21,149 nucleotides of DNA, taken from NCBI GenBank assembly GCA_029784825.1, contig JAFMAU010000030.1, positions 1 through 21,149 on the forward strand, given 5' to 3'. The notes under the pieces are model-generated. The model did no database searches. It was not told the origin of the DNA and saw nothing but the letters and a program-made list of their open reading frames with translations. The position numbers were made by a program, and so were the translations under genes. How positions within the stretch are numbered: the first letter of the stretch is position 1; every line of letters begins with the position of its first letter. The stretch comes from Nitrososphaerota archaeon. Lineage in GTDB: Archaea > Thermoproteota > Nitrososphaeria > Nitrososphaerales > UBA183. Below are positions 15,030 to 21,149 of this stretch, in pieces.

Positions 15030-15704
15030 TTGCCGAAGAGAGACGAGAAAATAGGCGGGGCGTGCTATGTCGCTCTCGACTCGCTCGTCGAACTCGGGAG
15101 GCTGTCCTGCGCGCTGGAGCGGGCGCCGTTCCCTCTGTTCGCGTTCAAGCACGGGAAGGCTACAAGGATCGCGGCCCAGGCCGACCTCTTCATGGGGACT
15201 CCGGTCTTCTACTACTTCGACAACGGCAAGGTGGACGAGTTCCTGGCGTACAGGACGGCGGGGGAGGACGAAGAGGTGCAGCTCGTCAGCTCGGCGAGCA
15301 ACGCATCCTATCTCTACGCGCCTGTGATCAGGGTGCAGAAGATGCCGGCTGCGCTCGACTCGAAGGACTCGTTCCAGGACAAGTTCATGTCTGTTGAAGT
15401 GGAGAACATCCCCAGCCTTGTGAAGGTGGGCGCCTACAAGACCCTCTTCGAAGAGCCCCCCCTGCCGCTGTTCGGGTTCAAGAACGGAGGGGGTTGGGTC
15501 CTCGGGACGTTCGCACGAATCGACGACTACGAGGAGGCTTCGATCTTCTTCTACACCACCGTGAAGGAGGAACCCTCCGGCTTCCTCAGGTACAGCTACG
15601 ACAAGATAACCGAGACGACGTACGTGAAGAGGACCGATGAACCCGGGTTCCACTACATCAAGGTGATCAAGCTCACGGGGCCCCACCCCCTGGTCGAGTT
15701 CTAG
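15030..15704 (+). CDS. Two-module protein with internal duplication, function unknown
   Basis: 224 residues, not recognised. It is built from two copies of one ~65-75-residue module that align almost without gaps. Copy 1 has 'SLVELG' (18-23), 'ERAPFPLFAFKHG' (30-42), 'FYYF' (60-63) and 'FLAY' (71-74). Copy 2 has 'SLVKVG' (129-134), 'EEPPLPLFGFKNG' (141-153), 'FFYT' (173-176) and 'FLRY' (185-188). The offset is 111 residues, rising to 114 in the second half. Each copy looks like a beta-rich unit with a conserved PLFxFKxG core. There is no signal peptide or membrane helix, so it is probably cytosolic. The TTG start fits the TATA box 29 nt upstream. Its stop shares the palindrome CTAG with the stop of the convergent Nudix gene. 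Confidence 0.75.
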   Translation: MPKRDEKIGGACYVALDSLVELGRLSCALERAPFPLFAFKHGKATRIAAQADLFMGTPVFYYFDNGKVDEFLAYRTAGEDEEVQLVSSASNASYLYAPVIRVQKMPAALDSKDSFQDKFMSVEVENIPSLVKVGAYKTLFEEPPLPLFGFKNGGGWVLGTFARIDDYEEASIFFYTTVKEEPSGFLRYSYDKITETTYVKRTDEPGFHYIKVIKLTGPHPLVEF

Positions 15705-16114
15705 AACGTCCCTCTGAGGAACTTCTCCGCTTCAGTCAGTGTGACCTTCGAGTTGTCGTAGGACGCCATCTCGAGGGCCTCGTGATAGGGGAACCAGGCG
15801 AAGCCCTGGTGCTCGAACGATATCTTGACCTTCTCGTCGCCGGTGGAGGCGACGAAATAGACCACCTGCTTGTGTATGTTCTTCCCGTCCCTCCGATAGA
15901 AGTATTCGATGATCTTGCGGAAGCCTGGGACTATCTTGATGTCCTTGAGCCCGGTCTCCTCGCCCACCTCCCTCACCACTGTCTGCAGCTCGCTCTCCCC
16001 CTTCTCGATGCCTCCCTTGGGGAAGTCCCATCTTCCGGCGTTCTGCAGCAGGAGGAACAGCCTGCGGCCCCCCGAGGTCCTGAACACGACTGCGCCTGCG
16101 GACCTTTCCTCCAT
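15701..16114 (-). CDS. Nudix hydrolase (Ap4A hydrolase-like)
   Basis: 137 residues with a complete Nudix box, G-x5-E-x7-REVGEETGL, beginning in 'FPKGGIEKGE' at about residue 30. The preceding 'RWDFPKGG' and the later 'QVVYFVAS...KISFEHQGFAWFPYHEALE' are typical of the small bis(5'-nucleosyl)-tetraphosphatase (NUDT2/Ap4A) group, which clears dinucleoside polyphosphates or other nucleotide-linked diphosphates. The ATG at 16114 lies 28 nt after the TATA-like box at 16139-16145. It overlaps the convergent 15030 gene by 4 nt. Substrate specificity in this family is broad and is inferred only from similarity. Confidence 0.87.
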   Translation of the reverse strand: MEERSAGAVVFRTSGGRRLFLLLQNAGRWDFPKGGIEKGESELQTVVREVGEETGLKDIKIVPGFRKIIEYFYRRDGKNIHKQVVYFVASTGDEKVKISFEHQGFAWFPYHEALEMASYDNSKVTLTEAEKFLRGTF

Positions 16115-16138
16115 GGCTCCCCCGACTTTCCAGGACAG

Positions 16139-16145
16139 ATTAATA
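16139..16145 (-). promoter_or_regulatory. TATA-like box of the Nudix gene
   Basis: TATTAAT on the minus strand is centred about 28 nt before the ATG at 16114. I see no matching box for the divergent PadR gene in the 96-nt spacer. Confidence 0.55.
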
Positions 16146-16210
16146 GCGTTCTCCTGGCATGTGCCGCGCCGTTGTCGCAGGGCGGGCCGGACGGGGCCTA
16201 GGTGTAGGGT

Positions 16211-16513
16211 TTGCGATTCGTCGAAAGGCTGAAGGACAAGGTCCAGAAGGAGAACCTCTGGTTCTTCATCCTGATCCTCCTCTCCCAGAAGGAGAGGTAC
16301 GGGTTCGAGCTCAGGAAGCTCATCAACGAAAGGTTCGGGTTCTGGAGCGGGAACGTCACAGCCTATCGGGTCCTCTACGGCCTGGAGCAGGCGAAGTTGG
16401 TCAGGGCCGAGATGAAGGACAGGAGGAGGTACTACGCCATAACCGACCGAGGCAGGGAAGAGATGGAAGCTGCGAAGTCGTACCTGGAAGGGGTTCTGAG
16501 GGGCGCAGCGTAG
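16211..16513 (+). CDS. PadR-family transcriptional regulator
   Basis: A 100-residue winged-helix protein. 'LWFFILILLSQKERYGFELRKLINERFGFWSGNVTAYRVLYGLEQAKLV' is the PadR fold from helix 1 through the recognition helix, and 'MKDRRRYYAITDRGREEMEAAKSYL' gives the wing ('RRRYYAITDRG', a PadR hallmark) and the start of the dimerisation helix. The protein ends soon after, as in the short PadR-s2 type. A stop codon lies 6 nt before the TTG at 16211 in frame, so this start is nearly forced; its promoter is not obvious. The inositol-phosphate synthase gene follows after 49 nt that hold two palindromes, so control of that gene (and perhaps of itself) is a fair inference. The effector is unknown. Confidence 0.85.
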   Translation: MRFVERLKDKVQKENLWFFILILLSQKERYGFELRKLINERFGFWSGNVTAYRVLYGLEQAKLVRAEMKDRRRYYAITDRGREEMEAAKSYLEGVLRGAA

Positions 16514-16515
16514 TG

Positions 16516-16531
16516 TTTTACAATGGTAAAA
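16516..16531. promoter_or_regulatory. Palindrome 1 between padR-like gene and INO1
   Basis: TTTTAC-AATG-GTAAAA is a perfect 6-4-6 palindrome 2 nt after the PadR-like stop. Its right arm runs into the only AT-rich stretch (GTAAAATAG) that could be the TATA box for the next gene, as expected of an operator. Confidence 0.5.
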
Positions 16532-16546
16532 TAGGGGGCCGGGACA

Positions 16547-16561
16547 CCCTCACTCTGAGGG
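16547..16561. promoter_or_regulatory. Palindrome 2 just before INO1
   Basis: CCCTCA-CTC-TGAGGG is a perfect 6-3-6 palindrome ending 1 nt before the TTG at 16563. It would lie at or just after the transcription start, so it may be an operator or a hairpin at the mRNA 5' end that affects translation. Confidence 0.4.
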
Positions 16562-16562
16562 A

Positions 16563-17630
16563 TTGAGGTTGGCAAAGGTCAAGGTGGCCATAGCCGGCGT
16601 CGGGAACTGCGCGTCTGCGCTCATACAGGGCCTCCACTACTACTCTGAGAGGGGCCCGGACGAAGGCCTGACCTACTGGGATGTGGGCGGGTACACGCCG
16701 AAGGACATCGAGTTCGTTGCCGCCTTCGACGTCAACTCAAGGAAGGTCGGGAAGGACCTCTCGCAGGCGATCCTGCAGCCCCCCAACAACACCGTTCGGA
16801 TCGCCGACGTCCCGAGCATGGAAGTCAGGGTCAAGAAGGGACCGGTCGGAGATGGGATCGGGAAGTACCTCAAGGACGTCGTGAAGATCTCGGGCGAGAC
16901 AGAGGTGGACGTTGCGAAGGAGCTGAAGGACACTGGAGCAGAGGTGCTCGTCAACTATCTCCCGGTCGGGAGCACCGCGGCCTCGGAAGCGTACGCCGAG
17001 GCTTCGCTGAAGGCCGGAGTCGCATTCGTGAACGCGATCCCTGTCTTCATCGCGTCGGAGAGGAGGTGGTCTGAGCGCTTCGCAAGGGCAGGGCTCCCGG
17101 TGGCCGGGGACGACGTCATGAGCCAAGTGGGCGCGACCGTCCTCCACAAGACCCTGGTGAAGATGGCGGTCGACAGGGGGGTGAAGGTGGACGAGACGTA
17201 CCAGCTCAACATCGGAGGGGACACGGACTTCCTCAACATGCTGGAGGAGAGCAGGCTGAAGGACAAGCGGGAGAGCAAGACGAGCGCCGTGAGGGCGATG
17301 TCCCCATACGAGGTCCCGACGAGAATCGGGCCGAGCGACTACGTCCCCTTCCTTGAGAACGACAAGGTCTGCTACATCTGGCTGAAGGGGCGCTACTTCG
17401 GGGGGACTGTGGTCAAGATGGACGTGAAGCTCCACGTCGTGGACGCCTACGACAGCGGAGGGGTGATGGTGGACGCGATACGGGGGACCAGGCTGGCCCT
17501 AGACAGGGGGGTCTCTGGGCAGCTGGAGAGCCTTTCGGCCTTCTGCTTCAAGCATCCGCCGGTCCAGATGCCTTACCCAGCCGCGAAGGCTGCGTTCGAA
17601 GAGTTCACTTCTGGGAAGAGGGAGCGGTAA
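16563..17630 (+). CDS. Inositol-3-phosphate synthase (myo-inositol-1-phosphate synthase)
   Basis: A 355-residue NAD-dependent isomerase converting glucose 6-phosphate to 1L-myo-inositol 1-phosphate, needed for inositol ether phospholipid head groups. The short archaeal/actinobacterial form is seen. 'VAIAGVGNCASALIQGL' is the Rossmann loop at the N-terminus, 'LVNYLPVGSTAASEAYAEASLKAGVAFVNAIPVFIAS' lies mid-protein, 'PVAGDDVMSQVGATVLHKTL' follows, and 'LNIGGDTDFLNMLEESRLKDKRESKTSAV' carries the active-site lysines. The ORF begins at the TTG at 16563; a second TTG at 16569 gives 'MAKVKVAIAGVG' and is equally likely. It follows the PadR-like gene and two palindromes, so it is probably its target. 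The 3' end overlaps the convergent secreted-protein gene by 26 nt. Confidence 0.93.
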   Translation: MRLAKVKVAIAGVGNCASALIQGLHYYSERGPDEGLTYWDVGGYTPKDIEFVAAFDVNSRKVGKDLSQAILQPPNNTVRIADVPSMEVRVKKGPVGDGIGKYLKDVVKISGETEVDVAKELKDTGAEVLVNYLPVGSTAASEAYAEASLKAGVAFVNAIPVFIASERRWSERFARAGLPVAGDDVMSQVGATVLHKTLVKMAVDRGVKVDETYQLNIGGDTDFLNMLEESRLKDKRESKTSAVRAMSPYEVPTRIGPSDYVPFLENDKVCYIWLKGRYFGGTVVKMDVKLHVVDAYDSGGVMVDAIRGTRLALDRGVSGQLESLSAFCFKHPPVQMPYPAAKAAFEEFTSGKRER

Positions 17631-20334
17631 GGGCCTTCCTGCGGACATAGTAGGCCACTGCGAAGACCGCGATCAAGATGAATGCGGTCGGGATGATGTA
17701 CCTGGTCGTGACGTCCTCCGCTATCCCGATCCCCGAGGACTTCGGGACTGTCCCGCTGATGGTCGTACCGGAGTAGCTGAACTTCAGGCTCGCTCCTGAG
17801 AAAGGCACGGTGATCCCGGAGCTCGCGACAGCCCTGGCGCTGGCGGTGATGTTGCCGTGCGCCCCGAGCGTGGGTGCAGAGATGGTGAGGATGCCCCCCG
17901 AGACCTTGGCGTTCACCAGGCCCGACAGCCCCAGGCCTGACGGGACCGGGAGGGCGAAGGTGACGTTGGATACCTGCACGCCGGTCGGGTTGGTTATCAG
18001 AAAGTCGATCGTGAAGTTCTTTCCCTCCACCGGGTTCGCCGGGGACGTGCTGATGGACACCACGAGCGGCTGGTAGACCGACAGAGTGGGGGCCTGGCTC
18101 TGGATGGAGAACGGGGTCCCCCCGAAGTAGAACGTGGCTGTGGCCGGGGTCGCAGTCTGGGTCCCGGACACCTCCTGCAGGGTGACTCCGTAGGAGAGGG
18201 TCGCGTTCCCCTGCGGGGAAATCGTCAGCCCCTTCTTCGACAGGACGGCAGTGGACGCGACCGAGTCGAACGAGTCCACCGTGGACGCTATCGTGCCGTT
18301 GTACACAGGCAGAGGCCCAGCGTTGGTGGCCGTTATCGTGGCGGTCGAGCCCATCCCCCCGAAGAGCTGAGAGGGCGCGAACTGTTTGGACACGACGAGG
18401 CCCGCAGGAACCGCCAGAAGGTTCGACATCCCCGATACGCTCCCGCCCGTGGTTGTCCCCTGGAATGACAGGGGCTGAAGCATGAAGTTCTGCGGCTTCG
18501 CGAGGTCATACTGCATGTATGTGGTCAGGGAAGAGGACGCGTTCAGCACAGGGTAGGCGATCTTGAGCGCGCCGCCGGTGCAGGTCACCCCGCTCTTGGC
18601 GACGCTGCTGCCTGAGATGGCCCCGCACCCCAGCCCGGCCGGGAGGGCCCCGGTCGCGCTGAACGCGGTCACGTTCGCAGTGCCGGCGTCGAAGACGGTG
18701 AGCGCGAGCGTCACGTTGGCATGCTGGTTCGCTAGGCTCGCGATGTTCGCGGCGACAGTCAGCATCATGAACGCGATGTTCATCGAAGTGTGAGAGAAGA
18801 TGTCAGAGACCGCATTCGTCGTCGCGTTGAGCGTGGCTCCTGACGGGTCCTGGTAGGTCGTAGAATACCCGGTCGTGCTGTTAGTCCCCAGGAGCCCCGC
18901 GGCCGTCTGCGACACGGAGACCGACGCGGTCCCCCCATTCGCAGCAAGGCCCGCGATCGAGTGGCCTGCGACCACGACGGAGTTCGCGGGGAGGGTCCCG
19001 ACGTTCGTCACTGTAACGTTGAAGCTCTGCGGCGACCCCACGGGCTTGCCGAAACCTCCCGTCGGGGTCAAAGTGGAGAAGACCACCGCGTCGTCGACCC
19101 CGAGCGAAAGCCGAATCGGGTTGAAAGTGGCGGTCGCGTTGAAAGCCACTCCATTGACCGTGTACTGATACCGGACTACGGAAGCCGGGATGACCATCGA
19201 CTGGGCTGCGGTCCCGGTGTACTGCAGCCTGTAGACAGGGGTGATGCTGCTGCCTGGGGCGAGGGACAGGGATGCAACGGAGTCGGACCCGCTGCCGCTC
19301 AGGAGCCTGAAGACCCCCGTACGGTTCCACCAGTTGTCGGTGAAACTGACTCTCGAGATGGTGAGCGATGGGGAAAGGTTCCTGAGGCCGAGCGTTATCG
19401 AGACGTTGCCCCCGGTCTTCAGCACGCCCACGTCCACCGCCCTGGTCGCCAGCAGGGCCGCAGGGACCTGCGCGACTGTCGCGTTCACCTTTGAGAGCCT
19501 CTTCCCTGCCGCAAGCGATAGCGAGTAAGATGAGGTGAACTTCGCTCCGTCGTTCGCCACCGTGGCGTGGTCAGAGGATTTTATCATGCCGTCGAGGAAG
19601 TTGAGCTGCACGGTCGAGGACGAGCTCTTGTTGGCCGCCTGGAGGAAAGACACGCCGCTTCCGAAGTAGCTCATCAGGTTGGGCTGGCTGCCCGAGAGGG
19701 CGCTGCTGCTTATGCCCCCTACCACGAGGGTGTGGTCGAAGCCCGAGCTCGAGGACGACTTCCCCTCGAGCACCACGAACGGGGAGCCCGAAGAGGTCAG
19801 GGACGCGCTCGTTATCGCGCTCGCGAACCCGCCCTCGGTGGAGGGGAGGAAGCGCAGCAGGGTATTGGGGACGAGGTCGTTGAACGATATCGGGCTGTAG
19901 AAGACGAACGACCCTGTTCCGTTGGAGTAGGACGTGAACGAAGTCAGCAGGTACGGGTCGAGGGCGGCGGCGGAGGCGCTCGCGTGGGCGAATGAATCAG
20001 AGCCCAGAGTCAGGAACAGTCCCTGTGAAGGTATGAACGGCACTGGGAGGAGGTTGTACCCCCTGGGCCCGAAGACCTGGAAGTCGGATGACCAGCCGAC
20101 TGTCTTTATGGCTGTGACGTTGTAAGAGGCAAGGCCAGGCGTCGACTCGAAGGCCGAAAGGCTCCCCGACCCGTTCACCCCTCCGAAGGTGAAATACCAG
20201 AGAGCGCTCGACCCGGCCACGTACACGTTGAGCTTCTCGGTGTAGCCGCTGGCCCCTACAGCCACCTGCACAGGAAGGGATGAGAGGACGAAAAGGGCAA
20301 CGACCGTTACTGCTAGCAGCTGAGAACGCTTCAA
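17605..20334 (-). CDS. Large secreted, C-terminally membrane-anchored protein with Ig-like/CARDB-type repeats
   Basis: 909 residues. An N-terminal signal peptide ('KRSQLLAVTVVALFVLSSLPVQVAVGAS') and one C-terminal transmembrane helix (about 879-897) followed by 'RRKA' give a cell-surface protein with nearly the whole chain outside. The body is Ser/Thr/Gly/Val-rich beta sequence. The C-terminal half has repeated 'N-x-T...VTNxG' units ('SFNVTVTNVGTLPANSVVV', 'TATITATNAGPLPVYNGT', 'NFTIDFLITNPTGVQVSNVTF') like CARDB/Ig-like modules of archaeal S-layer-associated proteins. I count about 20 N-x-S/T sequons. The only two cysteines (570, 585) could form a local disulfide. The TTG at 20334 is forced, with no upstream in-frame start near; a TATA box lies about 34 nt upstream. 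Role (S-layer, adhesion, binding) is unknown. Confidence 0.8.
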   Translation of the reverse strand: MKRSQLLAVTVVALFVLSSLPVQVAVGASGYTEKLNVYVAGSSALWYFTFGGVNGSGSLSAFESTPGLASYNVTAIKTVGWSSDFQVFGPRGYNLLPVPFIPSQGLFLTLGSDSFAHASASAAALDPYLLTSFTSYSNGTGSFVFYSPISFNDLVPNTLLRFLPSTEGGFASAITSASLTSSGSPFVVLEGKSSSSSGFDHTLVVGGISSSALSGSQPNLMSYFGSGVSFLQAANKSSSSTVQLNFLDGMIKSSDHATVANDGAKFTSSYSLSLAAGKRLSKVNATVAQVPAALLATRAVDVGVLKTGGNVSITLGLRNLSPSLTISRVSFTDNWWNRTGVFRLLSGSGSDSVASLSLAPGSSITPVYRLQYTGTAAQSMVIPASVVRYQYTVNGVAFNATATFNPIRLSLGVDDAVVFSTLTPTGGFGKPVGSPQSFNVTVTNVGTLPANSVVVAGHSIAGLAANGGTASVSVSQTAAGLLGTNSTTGYSTTYQDPSGATLNATTNAVSDIFSHTSMNIAFMMLTVAANIASLANQHANVTLALTVFDAGTANVTAFSATGALPAGLGCGAISGSSVAKSGVTCTGGALKIAYPVLNASSSLTTYMQYDLAKPQNFMLQPLSFQGTTTGGSVSGMSNLLAVPAGLVVSKQFAPSQLFGGMGSTATITATNAGPLPVYNGTIASTVDSFDSVASTAVLSKKGLTISPQGNATLSYGVTLQEVSGTQTATPATATFYFGGTPFSIQSQAPTLSVYQPLVVSISTSPANPVEGKNFTIDFLITNPTGVQVSNVTFALPVPSGLGLSGLVNAKVSGGILTISAPTLGAHGNITASARAVASSGITVPFSGASLKFSYSGTTISGTVPKSSGIGIAEDVTTRYIIPTAFILIAVFAVAYYVRRKALTAPSSQK

Positions 20335-20364
20335 ACGAGACGCGGATGGCCGTCCGGTTCACCG

Positions 20365-20370
20365 TATAAA
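20365..20370 (-). promoter_or_regulatory. TATA box of the secreted-protein gene
   Basis: TTTATA within GGTTTTATAC on the minus strand is a good TATA box, centred about 34 nt before the TTG at 20334, so the leader is probably a few nucleotides long. Confidence 0.6.
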
Positions 20371-20560
20371 ACCATAGTCCCAGGAACTCTGCTGTTACTC
20401 CTGCCCTCTCGCGGATATCTGCTCTGTATCAGTTTCACAGAACCCTACGGACGGAGAGTATCACCACGGTTCGTGTCATTTATAGAAGAAGCAACCATCA
20501 ATTTGAAAGTGATCACCTCCGCCAACGAAGCCAGATGCGGGACGCCCGTTGTTGCTGTGA
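20371..20560. other. Intergenic stretch without a supported gene
   Basis: Apart from the TATA box next to it, I see no RNA gene, repeat or coding sequence that I can support. Base composition is more AT-rich than the surrounding genes. It probably contains decayed 5' sequence of the transposon remnant that follows, but I could not recognise an insertion sequence end. Confidence 0.4.
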
Positions 20561-20881
20561 AATCTGCTTCCTTCGGCTACCCAGAGACAGGTCGACTACA
20601 AGTCGAGATGGGATGGTGTGCCGTACTGGTATGTCAACCCCCGAGGTACGTCCTCACACTGCCTTTGTGGCTCCCGCGTCGTACCCCTTGCGGACAGGAA
20701 GCTATACTGCCCGAAGTGCGACAGGACATGGGACAGGGACGACCTAGCAAGCAAGAATATCGTGGCCTGCGCGGTTCCGCAGGCTCGGCCCTCCAAGGGA
20801 AGCGATGAAGGGGAACCCAGGAGGCAGGAGGACGCTGGTAATCCCCCGAGTGGACGGAGGGAAGGACGACTCGCTAGTTAG
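20561..20881 (+). pseudogene. tnpB: TnpB (IS200/IS605-family) remnant, 3' end only
   Basis: About 106 codons after an in-frame TGA at 20558-20560. The conserved part starts at 'VDYKSRWDGVPYWYV', the strand and linker before the TnpB zinc finger, followed by 'NPRGTSSHCLCGS...YCPKCDRTWDRDDLASKNI'. The second zinc knuckle (CPKC) and the last RuvC motif (D-R-D...A..N-I) are intact; the first knuckle reads H-C-L-C, so His replaces the usual first Cys. The earlier RuvC motifs and the N-terminal half are missing and I find no sign of them upstream in any frame, so it cannot be an active nuclease. The last ~35 residues are low-complexity and may be the usual overlap with the element's 3' end. TnpA is absent. 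It lies between the secreted-protein gene and radA. Confidence 0.8.
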
Positions 20882-20899
20882 CAAGAAACGAGTTCCCAG

Positions 20900-20916
20900 A
20901 ACCAAAACCGTTGGTT
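20900..20916. repeat. Hairpin between tnpB remnant and radA
   Basis: AACCAA-AACCG-TTGGTT gives 6-bp arms with a 5-nt loop in the 41-nt spacer between two converging 3' ends. It may be the right-end hairpin of the IS200/IS605 element or a transcript end; neither is proven. Confidence 0.35.
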
Positions 20917-20922
20917 GGACGA

Positions 20923-21149
20923 CTACTTCTTTCTGGAGGTTTCCTCTGCGGGGTCGTCGACCCCCCTGTCGTTGAGGATGAATACCGTGTCCCGTTCTGG
21001 ATGGTAGGGGCTGTCGACCATCCTTGCTATGCGGTTCTTCGCCGCCTTCCTCAGGTAGATCCTGTATGTGCTGGTGTGGGCGACCACGTGCCCTCCCGTG
21101 GGCCTCGTCGGGTCCCCGAAGAACGAGTCTGGGGCCGCCTGGACCTGGT
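20923..21149 (-). CDS. radA: DNA repair and recombination protein RadA, C-terminal part
   Basis: The last 74 residues of a minus-strand gene whose start is beyond the window; the stop (TAG) is at 20923-20925. The sequence contains 'FFGDPTRPTGGHVVAHTSTYRIYLRK', the C-terminal core of archaeal RadA including the GGHVVAHTSTYR stretch after loop L2, then 'NRIARMVDSPYHPERDTVFIL', where RadA has the conserved 'RIARLVDSP.LPE' strand, and a short charged tail. RadA is the archaeal Rad51/RecA homologue that forms filaments on single-stranded DNA and drives strand exchange. The Walker motifs are outside the window. The tnpB remnant sits 41 nt after its stop, facing it. Confidence 0.9.
   Translation of the reverse strand, partial: QVQAAPDSFFGDPTRPTGGHVVAHTSTYRIYLRKAAKNRIARMVDSPYHPERDTVFILNDRGVDDPAEETSRKK

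Noticed and set aside
20592..20608. Small palindrome TCGACT-ACA-AGTCGA
   Set aside because: It lies in conserved TnpB coding sequence (VDYKSR), so chance or coding constraint explains it.
20473..20808. 111-codon plus-strand frame over the TnpB remnant
   Set aside because: Its sequence has no TnpB features, and the overlapping frame at 20561-20881 carries the zinc finger and RuvC motif. The first ~30 residues are unrecognised.
1..21149. CRISPR arrays, tRNA or rRNA genes, or a defence system
   Set aside because: I looked through the intergenic spacers and found no repeated direct repeats, tRNA cloverleaf or rRNA sequence; the spacers are mostly under 110 nt. No known defence genes are seen apart from the broken TnpB.

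Overview
This is a GC-rich archaeal chromosome segment. The evidence is the gene content: a RadA recombinase C-terminus, a DUF373 membrane protein, a cis-prenyltransferase, inositol-1-phosphate synthase, TrmB and PadR regulators, a DUF35 OB-fold protein and an F420-type luciferase-like enzyme. The promoter style agrees: most genes have an AT-rich TATA-like box centred about 25-31 nt before the start codon and no Shine-Dalgarno sequence, as expected for leaderless mRNAs. More than half of the starts are GTG or TTG. A heterotrophic lineage of the Thaumarchaeota/TACK group is my best guess, but there is no rRNA here to prove it.

Layout. 1-561 is the 3' end of an MmgE/PrpD-family dehydratase. 651-3425 holds a TrmB-type regulator, a luciferase-like (LLM) oxidoreductase and a convergent MenA-like UbiA prenyltransferase; the last two carry near-identical 8-4-8 palindromes over their promoters. 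3645-4262 is a CPBP-family membrane protein. 4309-12069 is a block of acyl-CoA metabolism: acetoacetyl-CoA synthetase, a thiolase-fold protein lacking the usual nucleophilic cysteine coupled to a DUF35 partner, a branched-chain aminotransferase, a canonical acetyl-CoA acetyltransferase and a long-chain acyl-CoA ligase. Together these suggest turnover of branched amino acids, fatty acids and acetoacetate to acetyl-CoA. 12176-14076 is a DUF373 / cis-prenyltransferase operon. 14105-14539 encodes a protein closely resembling eukaryotic ribosomal protein L22e with a basic Lys/Ala/Pro tail. 14551-16114 holds a small helical protein, a protein made of two copies of one module, and a Nudix hydrolase. 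16211-17630 is a PadR regulator and inositol-1-phosphate synthase with two palindromes between them. 17605-20334 is a large secreted, membrane-anchored, sequon-rich protein. 20561-20881 is the 3' remnant of a TnpB gene, and 20923-21149 is the 3' end of radA.

Genes are packed tightly. Every intact convergent pair ends within 19 nt of its partner and three pairs overlap (20, 4 and 26 nt). The items most worth following are the L22e-like protein, the shared operator pair next to the TrmB gene, the cysteine-less thiolase-fold/DUF35 pair, and the two-module protein at 15030.
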